Origin: DAOUAE01 sp034433795
Lineage (GTDB): Bacteria; Chloroflexota; UBA6077; FW602-bin22; DAOUAE01
Direction: 5' to 3'
DNA: 64,000 nucleotides
Assembly: GCA_034433795.1 (NCBI GenBank)
Contig: DAOUAE010000025.1
Location: 8,861-72,860, forward strand
In this document: positions 15,834-24,558 of the stretch, in pieces
Layout of the letters: each line of letters opens with the position of its first letter
Position numbering within the stretch: the first letter of the stretch is position 1
Position numbers and translations under genes: made by a program
The notes under the pieces: generated by a model
Told to the model about the DNA's origin: nothing
Seen by the model: the letters and a program-made list of their open reading frames with translations, nothing else
Databases searched by the model: none

Positions 15834-17285
15834 ATGGTTCCGTCGCGTCCCTCCGAGCCCGATGCCGAGAGCCCCCTGATCGACCGTCGGGAGAAGCAGC
15901 AGGTCGCGCTGATCTCGGTCGGCGCGGCCGTCGGGTTGATCCTGGCGAAACTCGCGGTCGGACTCTGGACCGGCAGTCTGGGCCTTCTGGCCGAGGCGGC
16001 CCACTCCGGGCTCGACCTGGTGGCCACCCTGCTCACCCTCTTCGCCGTCCGGCTGGCCGATCTGCCTCCCGATGAAGACCATCCCTTCGGCCACGGCAAG
16101 ATCGAGAACCTGGCGGCCTCGGTCGAGGCGCTGCTGCTTCTGGGCACGGCCGGCTGGGTCGTCTTCGAGGCGGTTCAGCGGCTGACCGTCCAGCACAGCG
16201 CCGTCGAGCCCAGCCCGGTGGCCTTCGGGGTGGTCGTCGGCGCCATCGCCGTGGACCTCTGGCGGGCCCGCGCCCTGGAGCGCGCCGCCCGCCGGCACGG
16301 CAGCCTGGCCCTGGCGGCCGACGCCCTCCACTTCCGCAACGATGTCTGGGGGTCGCTGGCGGTGCTGGTCGGTCTGGGCGGGGTCCTCCTGAGCCGGTGG
16401 ACCGGCCTCCGACCGCTGGGGCTGGCCGACGCGCTGGCCGCCCTGGTCGTGGCCGGGATCGTTATCTGGTCCGGAGCGCGGCTGCTGGGCGAGACCCTCG
16501 ACGCCCTGCTCGACCGGGCGCCGGAGGCGGTGGGCCATCGGATCGCCGAGGCGGCGGCCGCCGTCCCGGCCGTTCTGCGCGTCCGCCGGGTCCGCGTCCG
16601 GCGGGCGGGAAACCTGTACTTCGCCGACATCGTGGTCACCGTGCCGCGGACGATCTCGGTGACCGAAGCCCACGCCATCAGCGAGGCGGTCGAGGAGGCG
16701 GTGCGGCGGGTGGTCCCGCGGTCCGATGTGGTGGTTCACGTCGAGCCGGGGGTGGCCCATAGCGAGACGACCATCGAGCAGATCCACTATCTGGCCCGGC
16801 AGCTGGGGGTGCGGACCCACGACGTCCGGGTTCGCGAGGTGGACGGGCAACTGGAGGCCGATCTCCATATCGAGGTCGCGCCCGATCTCTCGCTGGCCGA
16901 GGCCCACCGCCGGGCGCTCGACCTCATCGCCGCCGTTCGGGCCGAGAACCCGGCGGTGCGGGCGGTCAACACGCATCTGGAGGCGCCGGAGACGACGGTC
17001 CAGGTCGAGCGCGAGGTCACGGCCGAGCGGCCCGACCTGGTGGCCCGGATCCAGAGCATCGCCGAGTCCTACGTGGGGGCCGGCAACTGCCATGGCATCC
17101 GCCTCTACCAGCCTCCACCGCCGGCGCCGCTCAACGTGGTCCTGCACTGTGTCTTCCCAGCCGACCAGGCGATCAGCACGGTCCACGAGCAGTCGGCCGT
17201 TCTCGAGCGGGCCCTGCGCCAGGCCATTCCCGGTCTGGGCCGGGTCCTCATTCACGCCGATCCGGCCCCCAGCGCCGGCGACTGA
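15834..17285 (+). CDS. Cation diffusion facilitator with enlarged C-terminal region
   Basis: 483 aa proton-coupled divalent metal exporter. Six membrane helices occupy about 28-240, with metal site residues HSGLD in helix 2 and HFRND in helix 5, the His/Asp arrangement typical of zinc transporters. EDHPFGHGKIE is the conserved cytoplasmic loop. The usual cytoplasmic dimerisation domain (about 245-315) is followed by a further ~165 aa with a second similar-looking segment (VRVREVDGQLEADLHIEVAPD) and a third region (about 400-480), so the tail is far longer than the usual 300 aa protein. ATG 15834 is preferred to GTG 15831. Metal is uncertain. Confidence 0.88.
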   Translation: MVPSRPSEPDAESPLIDRREKQQVALISVGAAVGLILAKLAVGLWTGSLGLLAEAAHSGLDLVATLLTLFAVRLADLPPDEDHPFGHGKIENLAASVEALLLLGTAGWVVFEAVQRLTVQHSAVEPSPVAFGVVVGAIAVDLWRARALERAARRHGSLALAADALHFRNDVWGSLAVLVGLGGVLLSRWTGLRPLGLADALAALVVAGIVIWSGARLLGETLDALLDRAPEAVGHRIAEAAAAVPAVLRVRRVRVRRAGNLYFADIVVTVPRTISVTEAHAISEAVEEAVRRVVPRSDVVVHVEPGVAHSETTIEQIHYLARQLGVRTHDVRVREVDGQLEADLHIEVAPDLSLAEAHRRALDLIAAVRAENPAVRAVNTHLEAPETTVQVEREVTAERPDLVARIQSIAESYVGAGNCHGIRLYQPPPPAPLNVVLHCVFPADQAISTVHEQSAVLERALRQAIPGLGRVLIHADPAPSAGD

Positions 17286-17332
17286 GAGGGAGAGCGGTCG
17301 GCTGGCCTCGGGGTGGAGACCCGGTCCGGACC

Positions 17333-17362
17333 TTGGCGGGGGAGAGATCGGGCGGCTATACT
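17333..17362 (+). promoter_or_regulatory. Promoter of the YggX-like/HAD pair
   Basis: TTGGCG (17333-17338), 18 bp, TATACT (17357-17362); the gene starts 31 bp later behind AAGGAG. Confidence 0.65.
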
Positions 17363-17392
17363 TAACCGCAAGTCGTGATTGAAGGAGTGCTT

Positions 17393-17635
17393 ATGGCCAC
17401 CACGGTCACCTGCGCCCGCTGTGGGCAGGTCGGTGAGGGGCTGGACCGGCCGCCGCTGGCCGGGCGGCTGGGGCAGCTCGTCCAGGCCCAGGTCTGCCGG
17501 GCCTGCTGGCAGGAGTGGGTCGCCGAGTCGCTGATGGTGATCAACCACTACGGCCTCCAGCCGGCCAATCCGGAGCACCGTCAGTATCTGTACGCCTACC
17601 TGCGCGAGTTTCTCCACCTGCGCGATGACGCCTGA
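17393..17635 (+). CDS. YggX-like Fe(II)-trafficking domain with an added zinc ribbon
   Basis: 80 aa. The C-terminal two thirds, LGQLVQAQVCRACWQEW then INHYGLQPANPEHRQYL, align with YggX (LGKRIYNEISKEAWAQW, INEKKLNMMNAEHRKLL), a small protein protecting Fe-S clusters and moving Fe(II). Unlike YggX, it has two CxxC knuckles, CARC at 7-10 and CRAC about 30 residues on, that look like a zinc or iron ribbon. ATG 17393 follows GAAGGAG. It overlaps the next gene by 11 bases. Confidence 0.7.
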   Translation: MATTVTCARCGQVGEGLDRPPLAGRLGQLVQAQVCRACWQEWVAESLMVINHYGLQPANPEHRQYLYAYLREFLHLRDDA

Positions 17636-18227
17636 ACCGCCCCTGACCAAGGCCCCCATCGGGCTGGATCTCGACGGCGTGCTCTGCCGGCCCCCGCTGG
17701 GGGTCAACCTGACCATCAGCCGGCGGCTGGATCTCCCCCCCTTGCCCGAGAAGATCAGCCGACCGGCGGCGGGCTCCCGGTGGGGGCAGCACCTCCTCTG
17801 GTGGGTCGTGGACGCTCTGCGGTACACGGGACGGCGGCCGCTCCCGGGCGTGCGGGAGGAACTGGCCGCCCTGGCCGACCTGCGGACGCCGGTCATCGTC
17901 ACCGCCCGTCACGCCCGGACGCTCCCCCTCATCCGCCGCTGGCTCGAGCGCCACGGGCTGGCGCCCTTCATCCAGGCGGTCTACGCCAACGGCACCGGCC
18001 TGCCCTCGGCCCACTTCAAACTCCTCACCCTCCGTCAGCACCGGATCGTCGAGCACGTGGACGATGACGGCTCCATCGTCTATTACCTGGCCCGCCATGG
18101 CCTGCGGCGGGTCTACCTCCGCGACTGGCCCCGCAACCGGGGCCTGCCCTATCCGCCGAACGTCCTGGTGGTCCGCTCGCTCCGCGAGGTCGCCGACGAC
18201 ATCCGGCGCCGCGAGGGGGCGGGCTAG
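17625..18227 (+). CDS. HAD-superfamily hydrolase
   Basis: 200 aa. Motif I is GLDLDGVLC (nucleophile Asp near residue 15), motif II VIVTARH, and a later VDDDGSIV holds acidic residues as in motif IV. This is a small-molecule phosphatase or nucleotidase fold; the substrate is unknown. Its ATG overlaps the YggX-like gene, implying coupling. The stop overlaps by four bases that of a tiny minus-strand gene. Confidence 0.75.
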   Translation: MTPEPPLTKAPIGLDLDGVLCRPPLGVNLTISRRLDLPPLPEKISRPAAGSRWGQHLLWWVVDALRYTGRRPLPGVREELAALADLRTPVIVTARHARTLPLIRRWLERHGLAPFIQAVYANGTGLPSAHFKLLTLRQHRIVEHVDDDGSIVYYLARHGLRRVYLRDWPRNRGLPYPPNVLVVRSLREVADDIRRREGAG

Positions 18228-18334
18228 ACCAGCGGGCCGAGCAGACCGCTGGCCACCAGCCAGAAGAGGAGAAGCAACCCCAGGATCGCGCCCACCAGGA
18301 TCAGGAGCGGTGCTCCCTCCAGTGACCCGTGCAT
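18224..18334 (-). CDS. 36-aa single-pass membrane protein
   Basis: Short protein consisting of a polar start (MHGSLEG) and one long hydrophobic helix (LLILVGAILGLLLLFWLVA). A GGGGGAG ribosome site sits about seven bases upstream of ATG 18334. Family unknown; small membrane peptides of this kind often regulate larger membrane proteins. It converges with the HAD gene. Confidence 0.5.
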   Translation of the reverse strand: MHGSLEGAPLLILVGAILGLLLLFWLVASGLLGPLV

Positions 18335-18500
18335 CGCGCTGTCTCCCCCGCCAGACCCCTCCGCCGGGTTCCGACGGTCCGCCCCGGCGCACATCCCGGG
18401 CCAGGGGCTGGGTGAACAGGTGGTCACCGCCTCCCGCTGCGGGGTGGTTTTCCCAGCGGCCGCCCGGTTTGGAGGGGGTGGCGAGAAGGCCGGCTCCCGG

Positions 18501-18529
18501 TTGACGGGCGCGGGCCCGCCGACTATACT
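18501..18529 (+). promoter_or_regulatory. Promoter of the racemase-like gene
   Basis: TTGACG (18501-18506), 17 bp, TATACT (18524-18529), 42 bp before the gene start. It is one of the best promoter matches in the window. Confidence 0.72.
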
Positions 18530-18570
18530 GAGGGTCGCCGACCCCCCCTCGGGCGTCGGCGGAGCGGGCA

Positions 18571-19242
18571 ATGGGCAAGGTGCTGGCGCTGGTCCACAGC
18601 ACATCGGTCGTTGTTGGCCTCCTCGGCGATCTGGCCCGGAGCGTTCTGCCGGAGGTCGAGGTCCTGCATCTCTGCGACGATACGCTCCTGCGTGGCGTGC
18701 GGGCGGCCTGTGGTCTGACCCCGGCCATCGCCTGGCGCTACGTCTCGCACGTCATCGCCGCCGCCGAGGCCGGCGCCGACGCCGTGATGGTCACCTGCAG
18801 TTCCTGCAACCGGGTGGCCGATCTGGCCCGGCCCTTTGTGCGGGTTCCGGTCTTTTCCATCGATGAGGCGATGGCCGAGCAGGCCGTCGCCCAGGGCCAG
18901 CGTATCGGGGTGGTGGCGACGCTGGCCACGACGCTCGAGCCCACGGCCGATCTCCTCCGGCGCAAGGCCCTCGCCCAGGGGCGGTTTGTCGAGGTCGTCA
19001 CCGCCCTGGCGCAGCAGGCCTTCGACCGCCTGGCGGCCGGCGACCCCGCCGGCCACGACGCCGCCGTGCTGGCCGAGGTTCAGCGGCTGGCGGCCGACTG
19101 CGACGTCATCGTGCTGGCCCAGGTCTCGATGGCCCGGCTGGCTCCCCGTCTGGGCGAGGCGGTCGGGCGGCCGGTTCTGACCAGCGCCCGGCTGGGACTG
19201 GAGCGGGCGCGCGCGGTCCTGGGGCTGCCCCCCACGCTCTGA
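18571..19242 (+). CDS. Aspartate/glutamate racemase-superfamily protein
   Basis: 223 aa two-domain protein of the Asp/Glu/hydantoin racemase fold. The first catalytic Cys is in MVTCSSCNR. The segment that normally carries the second Cys (GCTH) reads LAQVSMARL, with no Cys. One-base racemization is therefore unlikely; decarboxylase-like or other activities of the superfamily use a single Cys. ATG 18571, own promoter. The following 124 bp hold no recognised feature. Confidence 0.75.
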   Translation: MGKVLALVHSTSVVVGLLGDLARSVLPEVEVLHLCDDTLLRGVRAACGLTPAIAWRYVSHVIAAAEAGADAVMVTCSSCNRVADLARPFVRVPVFSIDEAMAEQAVAQGQRIGVVATLATTLEPTADLLRRKALAQGRFVEVVTALAQQAFDRLAAGDPAGHDAAVLAEVQRLAADCDVIVLAQVSMARLAPRLGEAVGRPVLTSARLGLERARAVLGLPPTL

Positions 19243-19366
19243 CGGGCTGACCGCACGGGTGGGACGGCGGCCCGGACCGCGACGGCTCTGTCGTATCGCC
19301 GGGCCTGATCGCCGGGTCCTCTGACCGGAGCGCACCGTTTCGATCGCCGCGGAAAGGAGACGCGCG

Positions 19367-21361
19367 GTGGACGACCTGCCTTTTCGCCAGATCCACCTGG
19401 ACTTTCACACCTCGCCGCTCATCCCCGACGTCGGGGCCGACTTCGACCCGGCGGAGTTTGTGGCGATTCTCAAAGAGGCGGCCGTCACGTCGATCACCTG
19501 CTTTGCCAAGTGCCACCACGGGCTGAGCTACTACCCCACCACGGTCGGGGTGGTCCATCCGGCCCTGCGCCGCGACCTCCTGGGCGAGATGATCGCCGCC
19601 TGCCACGCCGCCGATATCCAGGTGCCGGTCTACCTCAGCGTCGGCTGGGACGAGCACGCCGCCGAAACCCACCCGGAGTGGCAGCAGGTGGAGAAAGACG
19701 GGCGGCTCTCGGGCCGTCCCCCCTTCGGCAGCCGGGGCTGGCGCAACCTCTGCCTCAACAGCCCCTATGTCGACTACCTGGCCGCCCAGACCGAAGAGGT
19801 GGTCCGCACCTACCCGGTGGACGGGGTCTTCTTCGACATCGTCCGGCAGATCAGCCCCGGCTGCGTCTGCCACTACTGTCGGCGCAGCCTGCGTGACCTG
19901 GGGCTGAACCCGGAGGATGACCAGGACCTGGCCCGCCACTCCCGGCTCATCGTCCGGCGCTTTCTGGAGCGCTTCAGTCGGCTGGTCTGGAGCCTGCGCC
20001 CCGGCATCCGTCTCTACTACAACGGCCGGCTGCGGCTGAGCCCCCGGGTGGAGGAGGGCTTGCGGCCGGAACTGCCCCACTTCTCGCATCTGGAGATCGA
20101 GTCGCTGCCCTCCGGTCCCTGGGGCTACCTGCACTTTCCCACCACCGTCCGCTACTGCCAGACGCTGGGGGTGGAGGTGGTGGGAATGACCGCCCGCTTC
20201 CACAAAAGCTGGGCGGATTTTGGCGGGCTCAAGAACCCGGCGGCGCTGGCCTACGAGTGCTTCCGCATGCTGGCCAGCGGCGCCAGGTGCTCCATCGGCG
20301 ACCAGTTGCACCCGCGGGGCCGGCTGGAGCGGGCGGCCTACCAGCTCATCGGCCAGGTCTACCGCCAGGTGGCGGCCAAGGAGCCGTGGTGTCGGGGGGC
20401 CCGGCCGCTGGCCGAGATCGGGGTGCTTTTGCCCGACACGCCGGCCGACCCCAGTCTGGCCCGCCAGTCGCTGGAGGGGGCGGTGCGGATGCTGCTGGAG
20501 ACTCACCACCAGTTCCAGGTGCTGGACGCCGCCGCCGACCTCCGCCCCTACCGGGTGCTGGTCCTGCCCGACGCGGTGGTCCTGGACCCGGCCCTGGTCG
20601 AGCGGCTGCGGGCCTTCCTGGCGGAGGGCGGCGGGCTGCTGCTGAGCGACGGCTCGGGGCTGGCGGCCGACGGCCGGACGCCGCTTTTGCCCGACCTGGG
20701 GGTGGAGGTGCTGGGGCCAGCGCCCTACACCCCGGACTACCTGCGGCTGGAGGGGGACTTCGGGGCCGGGCTGCCGGCGCTGGACCTGGTGCTGTACGAG
20801 GGGGGCCGGCAGGTCCGGCCCCGGCCGGGGGCCACGGTCCTGGCCCGGGTGGTCTACCCCTACTTCAACCGGACCTGGGCGACCTTCTGCTCGCACGCCC
20901 AGACGCCGCCGGATCGTCTCAGCGAGGACGCCGGGATCGTCCAGGCGGGGCGGGTCATCTACTTCGCCCACCCCATCTTCCGGGCCTACCGCCGCCACGG
21001 CTACCGGGTCTACCGGGACCTGGTGGCGCGGTGTCTGGCGCGGCTGCTGCCGACACCCCTGGTCCGGGTCGCCGCGCCCACGGGGGCGGAGGTGACGCTT
21101 TTGCGGCAGGCGCAGCCCGTGCCCCGGCTGGTCTGCCATCTTCTGTACTATGTGCCGGAGCGGCGGACGCCGGAGATCGACATCGTGGAGGATGTGGTGC
21201 CGCTGCGGGCGGTCGATCTGGCGGTGCGGGTGGAGACCCCGCCCCGGCGGGTCTACCTGGCGCCAGAGGTCCAGGACCTGCCCTGGACCCTGGACGGCAC
21301 CTCTGTCGTCACCCAGGTGCCCGTGGTGCACGGCCACCAGATGGTGGTCTACGAGTGGTGA
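19367..21361 (+). CDS. Large glycoside hydrolase-like protein (GHL type)
   Basis: 664 aa, cytoplasmic by absence of a signal peptide. The N-terminal ~340 aa form a TIM-barrel-like region (IHLDFHTSPLIPDVG, YLSVGWDEHA, DGVFFDIVRQISPG, where the Asp is a candidate nucleophile). The middle (about 345-460) resembles a beta-galactosidase trimerisation/ThuA-like Rossmann domain (RVLVLPDAVVLDP, LLLSDGSG). A beta-sandwich C-terminus follows. Proteins of this layout act on plant or bacterial oligosaccharides, but this one falls in no characterised family I can name. GTG 19367 follows AAGGAG. Confidence 0.7.
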   Translation: MDDLPFRQIHLDFHTSPLIPDVGADFDPAEFVAILKEAAVTSITCFAKCHHGLSYYPTTVGVVHPALRRDLLGEMIAACHAADIQVPVYLSVGWDEHAAETHPEWQQVEKDGRLSGRPPFGSRGWRNLCLNSPYVDYLAAQTEEVVRTYPVDGVFFDIVRQISPGCVCHYCRRSLRDLGLNPEDDQDLARHSRLIVRRFLERFSRLVWSLRPGIRLYYNGRLRLSPRVEEGLRPELPHFSHLEIESLPSGPWGYLHFPTTVRYCQTLGVEVVGMTARFHKSWADFGGLKNPAALAYECFRMLASGARCSIGDQLHPRGRLERAAYQLIGQVYRQVAAKEPWCRGARPLAEIGVLLPDTPADPSLARQSLEGAVRMLLETHHQFQVLDAAADLRPYRVLVLPDAVVLDPALVERLRAFLAEGGGLLLSDGSGLAADGRTPLLPDLGVEVLGPAPYTPDYLRLEGDFGAGLPALDLVLYEGGRQVRPRPGATVLARVVYPYFNRTWATFCSHAQTPPDRLSEDAGIVQAGRVIYFAHPIFRAYRRHGYRVYRDLVARCLARLLPTPLVRVAAPTGAEVTLLRQAQPVPRLVCHLLYYVPERRTPEIDIVEDVVPLRAVDLAVRVETPPRRVYLAPEVQDLPWTLDGTSVVTQVPVVHGHQMVVYEW

Positions 21362-21403
21362 CCGGCATACCTCTTGCGGAGGCGGGGCCCGAACTCCCAC
21401 CGC

Positions 21404-22522
21404 ATGAAGGGTGAAGGCGTGCACCGCTGGACGCTCCTGGTTCCTCTCCTGCTCGCGCTGACCGCAGCCCTCTGGCTGACCAGCCGCTTGACGCTGGCCG
21501 AGGCCAGCGGCACCCACGAGGTCCAGCCGGGCGAGACGCTCTGGGCCATCGCCCAGCGCTACGGCACCACGGTCGAGGCGCTCGTGGCGCTGAACAACCT
21601 CGCCGACCCGGATCTCATCGTGGCCGGACAGCGGCTGCGCCTGCCCCCGGAGGCGGGCCTGAGCGGCCCGGCCACCCCGGAGGCCATCCCGGGCGAGTTC
21701 TCCCCCGTTCGTCCGGCTGTGTCCGCTCCCCGGCCCGCCAGCGACCCCGGTCCGGGCTCGATTCTGGCCCGACGGCGCCTGGTCACCTACTACGGTAACC
21801 CCTGGACCTGTGTCATGGGCATTCTGGGCTGCCTGGACAAGGCCACCCTGGTCCGGGAGCTGCGCGATCTGGCCGCCCGTTACGAACGGGCGGGCGGCAA
21901 GCCGGTCCAGCCGGCCGTCCACCTGGTGGTGACCGTGGCCCAGGCCGGGCCGGGGCCCGACGGCCTCTTCCGCCAGCGGATGCCCGCGAGCATGATCGAG
22001 GAGTACAGCCAGCTGGCCGCAGCCAACGGGCTGCTCCTCATTCTGGATGTGCAGGTCGGCCGGAGCACGGTGGCCGCCGAGCTGGCGCCGCTGGTGCGCT
22101 ACCTGGAACGGCCCCATGTCCACCTGGCGCTGGACCCGGAGTTCAGCATGGGGCCCGACGAGCGTCCCGGGGTGCACCTGGGCAGCATGGACGCCCGGGC
22201 CATCAACTACGCCCAGGATCTGCTGGCCGGGATCGTCGCCCGCCAGGGCGGCGCCAACAAGATCCTCATCGTTCACCAGTTCGACGCCAGCATGATCACC
22301 AACAAGCAGCTGATCCGCAACGATCCGCGAGTGGACGTTGTCATCGATATGGACGGTTTTGGAGGGCGGGAGATCAAGATCAAGCACTATAACATGTATG
22401 TCCGTGACGAACTCATCGAGTTCGGCGGCATCAAACTTTTCTATAAACAGGACACCAACCTCCTGCAGCCAGAGGAGGTGCTGCGCCTCACGCCCCCGCC
22501 CGACGTGATCATCTACCAGTGA
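21404..22522 (+). CDS. Secreted LysM-domain protein with TIM-barrel-like C-terminus
   Basis: 372 aa. A signal/anchor helix (about 7-29) precedes one LysM repeat (THEVQPGETLWAIAQRYGTT, NNLADPDLIVAGQRL) for peptidoglycan or glycan binding. After a Pro-rich linker, the C-terminal ~250 aa (VTYYGNPW, LILDVQVG, HLALDPEFSM) look like a barrel with a conserved acidic DPEF motif. Probably a cell-wall-associated hydrolase; no family assigned. The start could be ATG 21404 or GTG 21419, which is better spaced from GAAGG. Confidence 0.7.
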   Translation: MKGEGVHRWTLLVPLLLALTAALWLTSRLTLAEASGTHEVQPGETLWAIAQRYGTTVEALVALNNLADPDLIVAGQRLRLPPEAGLSGPATPEAIPGEFSPVRPAVSAPRPASDPGPGSILARRRLVTYYGNPWTCVMGILGCLDKATLVRELRDLAARYERAGGKPVQPAVHLVVTVAQAGPGPDGLFRQRMPASMIEEYSQLAAANGLLLILDVQVGRSTVAAELAPLVRYLERPHVHLALDPEFSMGPDERPGVHLGSMDARAINYAQDLLAGIVARQGGANKILIVHQFDASMITNKQLIRNDPRVDVVIDMDGFGGREIKIKHYNMYVRDELIEFGGIKLFYKQDTNLLQPEEVLRLTPPPDVIIYQ

Positions 22523-23562
22523 TGCGGCCTCTGCGGATCGCCATGGTCTCGACCCCCCATCTTCCCACCCCGCCGGTGGGGAGCGGGGGTACCGAACTGG
22601 TGGTGGGCGACCTGGTGGCGGCGCTGGTGGCCCGGGGGCACGAGGTCGTCCTCTTCGCCCACCCCGGCTCGCTGACCACGGCCCGGCTGGTCAGTTTTCC
22701 GACCGTCTATCAGCCTCCGATCGGCGAGCGGTTCGACTGGCGCGAGCTGGCCCACCTGGCGCTGGCCCTGCAGCACCGCGAGGCGGTCGACCTCGTTCAC
22801 AACCACTGCCTGGCGGCCGCGCCGGTTCTGGCGGCCCGTCTGGGGCTGCGGGCCCTTTCGACCCTCCATTATCTGCATCCGCTGCTCAGGACGGTTCCCG
22901 ACCACCCGGTGGTGGCTATCAGCCAGCACCAGCGCGCCCGGGCCGCCGGCCTGCGGGTGCTGGCGACCATCCACCACGGGCTGGACCTGCGGCGCTACAC
23001 CCCCGCCGCGCGCAAGGGGCGCTACCTGCTGTTTCTGGGACGGTTCTCCGAGAAGAAGGGGGCGGAGTACGCCATCGCCGCCGCCCGGCGGCTGGGACTG
23101 CCGCTGCTGCTGGCCGCCCCGCCGGCGCCCGGCAACGCCTATTTCGAGACGGTCATCCGTCCCCAGCTGGGCGGCTCGATCGTCTATCTGGGCGAGGTTG
23201 GCGGCGCCGAGAAGAGCCGCCTGCTGGCCGAGGCGCTCTGTCTGCTGATGCCGGTCCAGTGGGACGAGCCGTTCGGGCTCACGGCGATCGAGGCTCTGGC
23301 CTCGGGCACGCCGGTGGTCGGCCTGCGCCGGGGGGCCCTGCCGGAGATCGTCGAGGAGGGGGTCACCGGCTACCTGGTCGAGACCCCGGACGACCTGCCC
23401 GGCGCCGTCCGGCGGGCCCTCGACCTCTCGCCACAGCGCTGCCGCGCTGCGGCCGAGGCCCGTTTTTCGGTCGAGCGCATGGTCGCGGCCTACAGCGATC
23501 TCTACCAGCGGCTCAGCGCGGCCGCGGATACCGACGCGGTGAGGTGGGCCGGTGGACGATAG
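22522..23562 (+). CDS. GT4-family glycosyltransferase
   Basis: 346 aa GT-B fold retaining glycosyltransferase. N-terminal domain: STPHLPTPPVGSGGTE (donor/acceptor loop) and VDLVHNH. C-terminal domain: LFLGRFSEKKG and the E-x7-E motif in EPFGLTAIEALASGTPVVG. It likely transfers a sugar in glycolipid or exopolysaccharide synthesis. ATG 22522 overlaps the previous stop (TGATG), so it is coupled to the LysM gene; GTG 22519 is an alternative. Confidence 0.88.
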   Translation: MRPLRIAMVSTPHLPTPPVGSGGTELVVGDLVAALVARGHEVVLFAHPGSLTTARLVSFPTVYQPPIGERFDWRELAHLALALQHREAVDLVHNHCLAAAPVLAARLGLRALSTLHYLHPLLRTVPDHPVVAISQHQRARAAGLRVLATIHHGLDLRRYTPAARKGRYLLFLGRFSEKKGAEYAIAAARRLGLPLLLAAPPAPGNAYFETVIRPQLGGSIVYLGEVGGAEKSRLLAEALCLLMPVQWDEPFGLTAIEALASGTPVVGLRRGALPEIVEEGVTGYLVETPDDLPGAVRRALDLSPQRCRAAAEARFSVERMVAAYSDLYQRLSAAADTDAVRWAGGR

Positions 23563-24385
23563 CGTCCTGTCGCTGGCCATCGATCCCCAGACCCAGGCGG
23601 TCTTCCGCCGGGCGGTCCAGGTCCTCAGCGAGCCCGACCTTCCCTACGCGGTCGGAGGGCTCTTCGCCCTCTACCACTACGCCGGCGTCTGGCGCCGGGT
23701 CAAGGACCTGGATCTCTTTCTCCTGCCGGAGAAGGTGCCGGTGGCAGCCCGGCTCCTGCGGCGGGCCGGCTTCGCCGTCCGGCTGCGCCACCCCGAATGG
23801 CTGGTCGAGGCCTATCTCCATGGGAGCAAGGTGGATCTCATCTTCGGGATGGGCAACTGGCTGGCGCCGGTGGACCAGGGCTGGCTGGACCACAGCCGGC
23901 CGGGCCGGCTGCTCGGGCTGGCGGTCCGCTACGCCCCGCCGGAGGAGATCATCTGGTCCAAATCGTTTGTGGCCGGCCGGGAGCGCAACGACACCGGCGA
24001 CGTCCTGCATCTGCTGCTGGCCTGCGGCCCGACTCTGGACTGGCATCGTCTGCTGGCGCGCTACGGCGCCGAGCACCGCCCGCTCCTCTTGAGTTACATC
24101 GTCCTCTTCGACTATGTCTATCCGGCCGACCGCGCCGCCATCCCGGCCTGGGTGCGCGAGCAGGTGCTGGCCGCCTACACCGCCGACCTGAACCGGCCCT
24201 GGCGGGGTCCCAAACTCTGCCGGGGGCCGCTCCTCGACGGTGGCGGCACCTACGCCCTCGATATCGAGTTCCGGGGCTACCGCGACGCCCGCCGCGAGGC
24301 TCTCGAGGCCCGGCGGCGCCGGGGCGAGCCGGTCGCCGTTCAGATCACCCCCGAAGAGACGCTGCTGGAGCGACCGGGCGCCTAG
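23552..24385 (+). CDS. Nucleotidyltransferase-fold protein
   Basis: 277 aa. The N-terminus has GGLFALYHYAG followed by KDLDLFL, the Gly-Gly and Asp-x-Asp metal-binding pattern of polymerase-beta-type nucleotidyltransferases. The remaining region includes KVDLIFGMGNW and YAPPEEIIWSKSF, seen in uncharacterised members. The target (RNA, protein or small molecule) is unknown. GTG 23552 overlaps the glycosyltransferase end by 11 bases. Confidence 0.7.
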   Translation: MDDSVLSLAIDPQTQAVFRRAVQVLSEPDLPYAVGGLFALYHYAGVWRRVKDLDLFLLPEKVPVAARLLRRAGFAVRLRHPEWLVEAYLHGSKVDLIFGMGNWLAPVDQGWLDHSRPGRLLGLAVRYAPPEEIIWSKSFVAGRERNDTGDVLHLLLACGPTLDWHRLLARYGAEHRPLLLSYIVLFDYVYPADRAAIPAWVREQVLAAYTADLNRPWRGPKLCRGPLLDGGGTYALDIEFRGYRDARREALEARRRRGEPVAVQITPEETLLERPGA

Positions 24386-24485
24386 GCGTCGCCGCCCCGC
24401 GCTGTCCCCACCGGCCCGCCCGCGTCTGGGGGCCCTCCTCGCCCACCGTCGGCGAGAGGCCGGCACAATGGGCGGGGGAGCCGGC

Positions 24486-24514
24486 TTGACGTCCGGGAGG
24501 CGATACCTTAGAAT
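24486..24514 (+). promoter_or_regulatory. Promoter of the DUF4242 gene
   Basis: TTGACG (24486-24491), 17 bp, TAGAAT (24509-24514); gene start 45 bp on. A six-bp inverted repeat CTCGCC/GGCGAG (24438-24456) just upstream may end the previous transcript. Confidence 0.65.
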
Positions 24515-24558
24515 GTAGAGCGTGATAGTCAAGATATTGGAGCGGTGGAGGACTCGGC

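Noticed and set aside
18571..19242. Glutamate racemase MurI
   Set aside because: The second catalytic Cys motif is missing and overall motifs differ.
19106..22387. 1093-codon minus-strand open frame
   Set aside because: Antisense shadow of the racemase-like, glycoside hydrolase-like and LysM genes.
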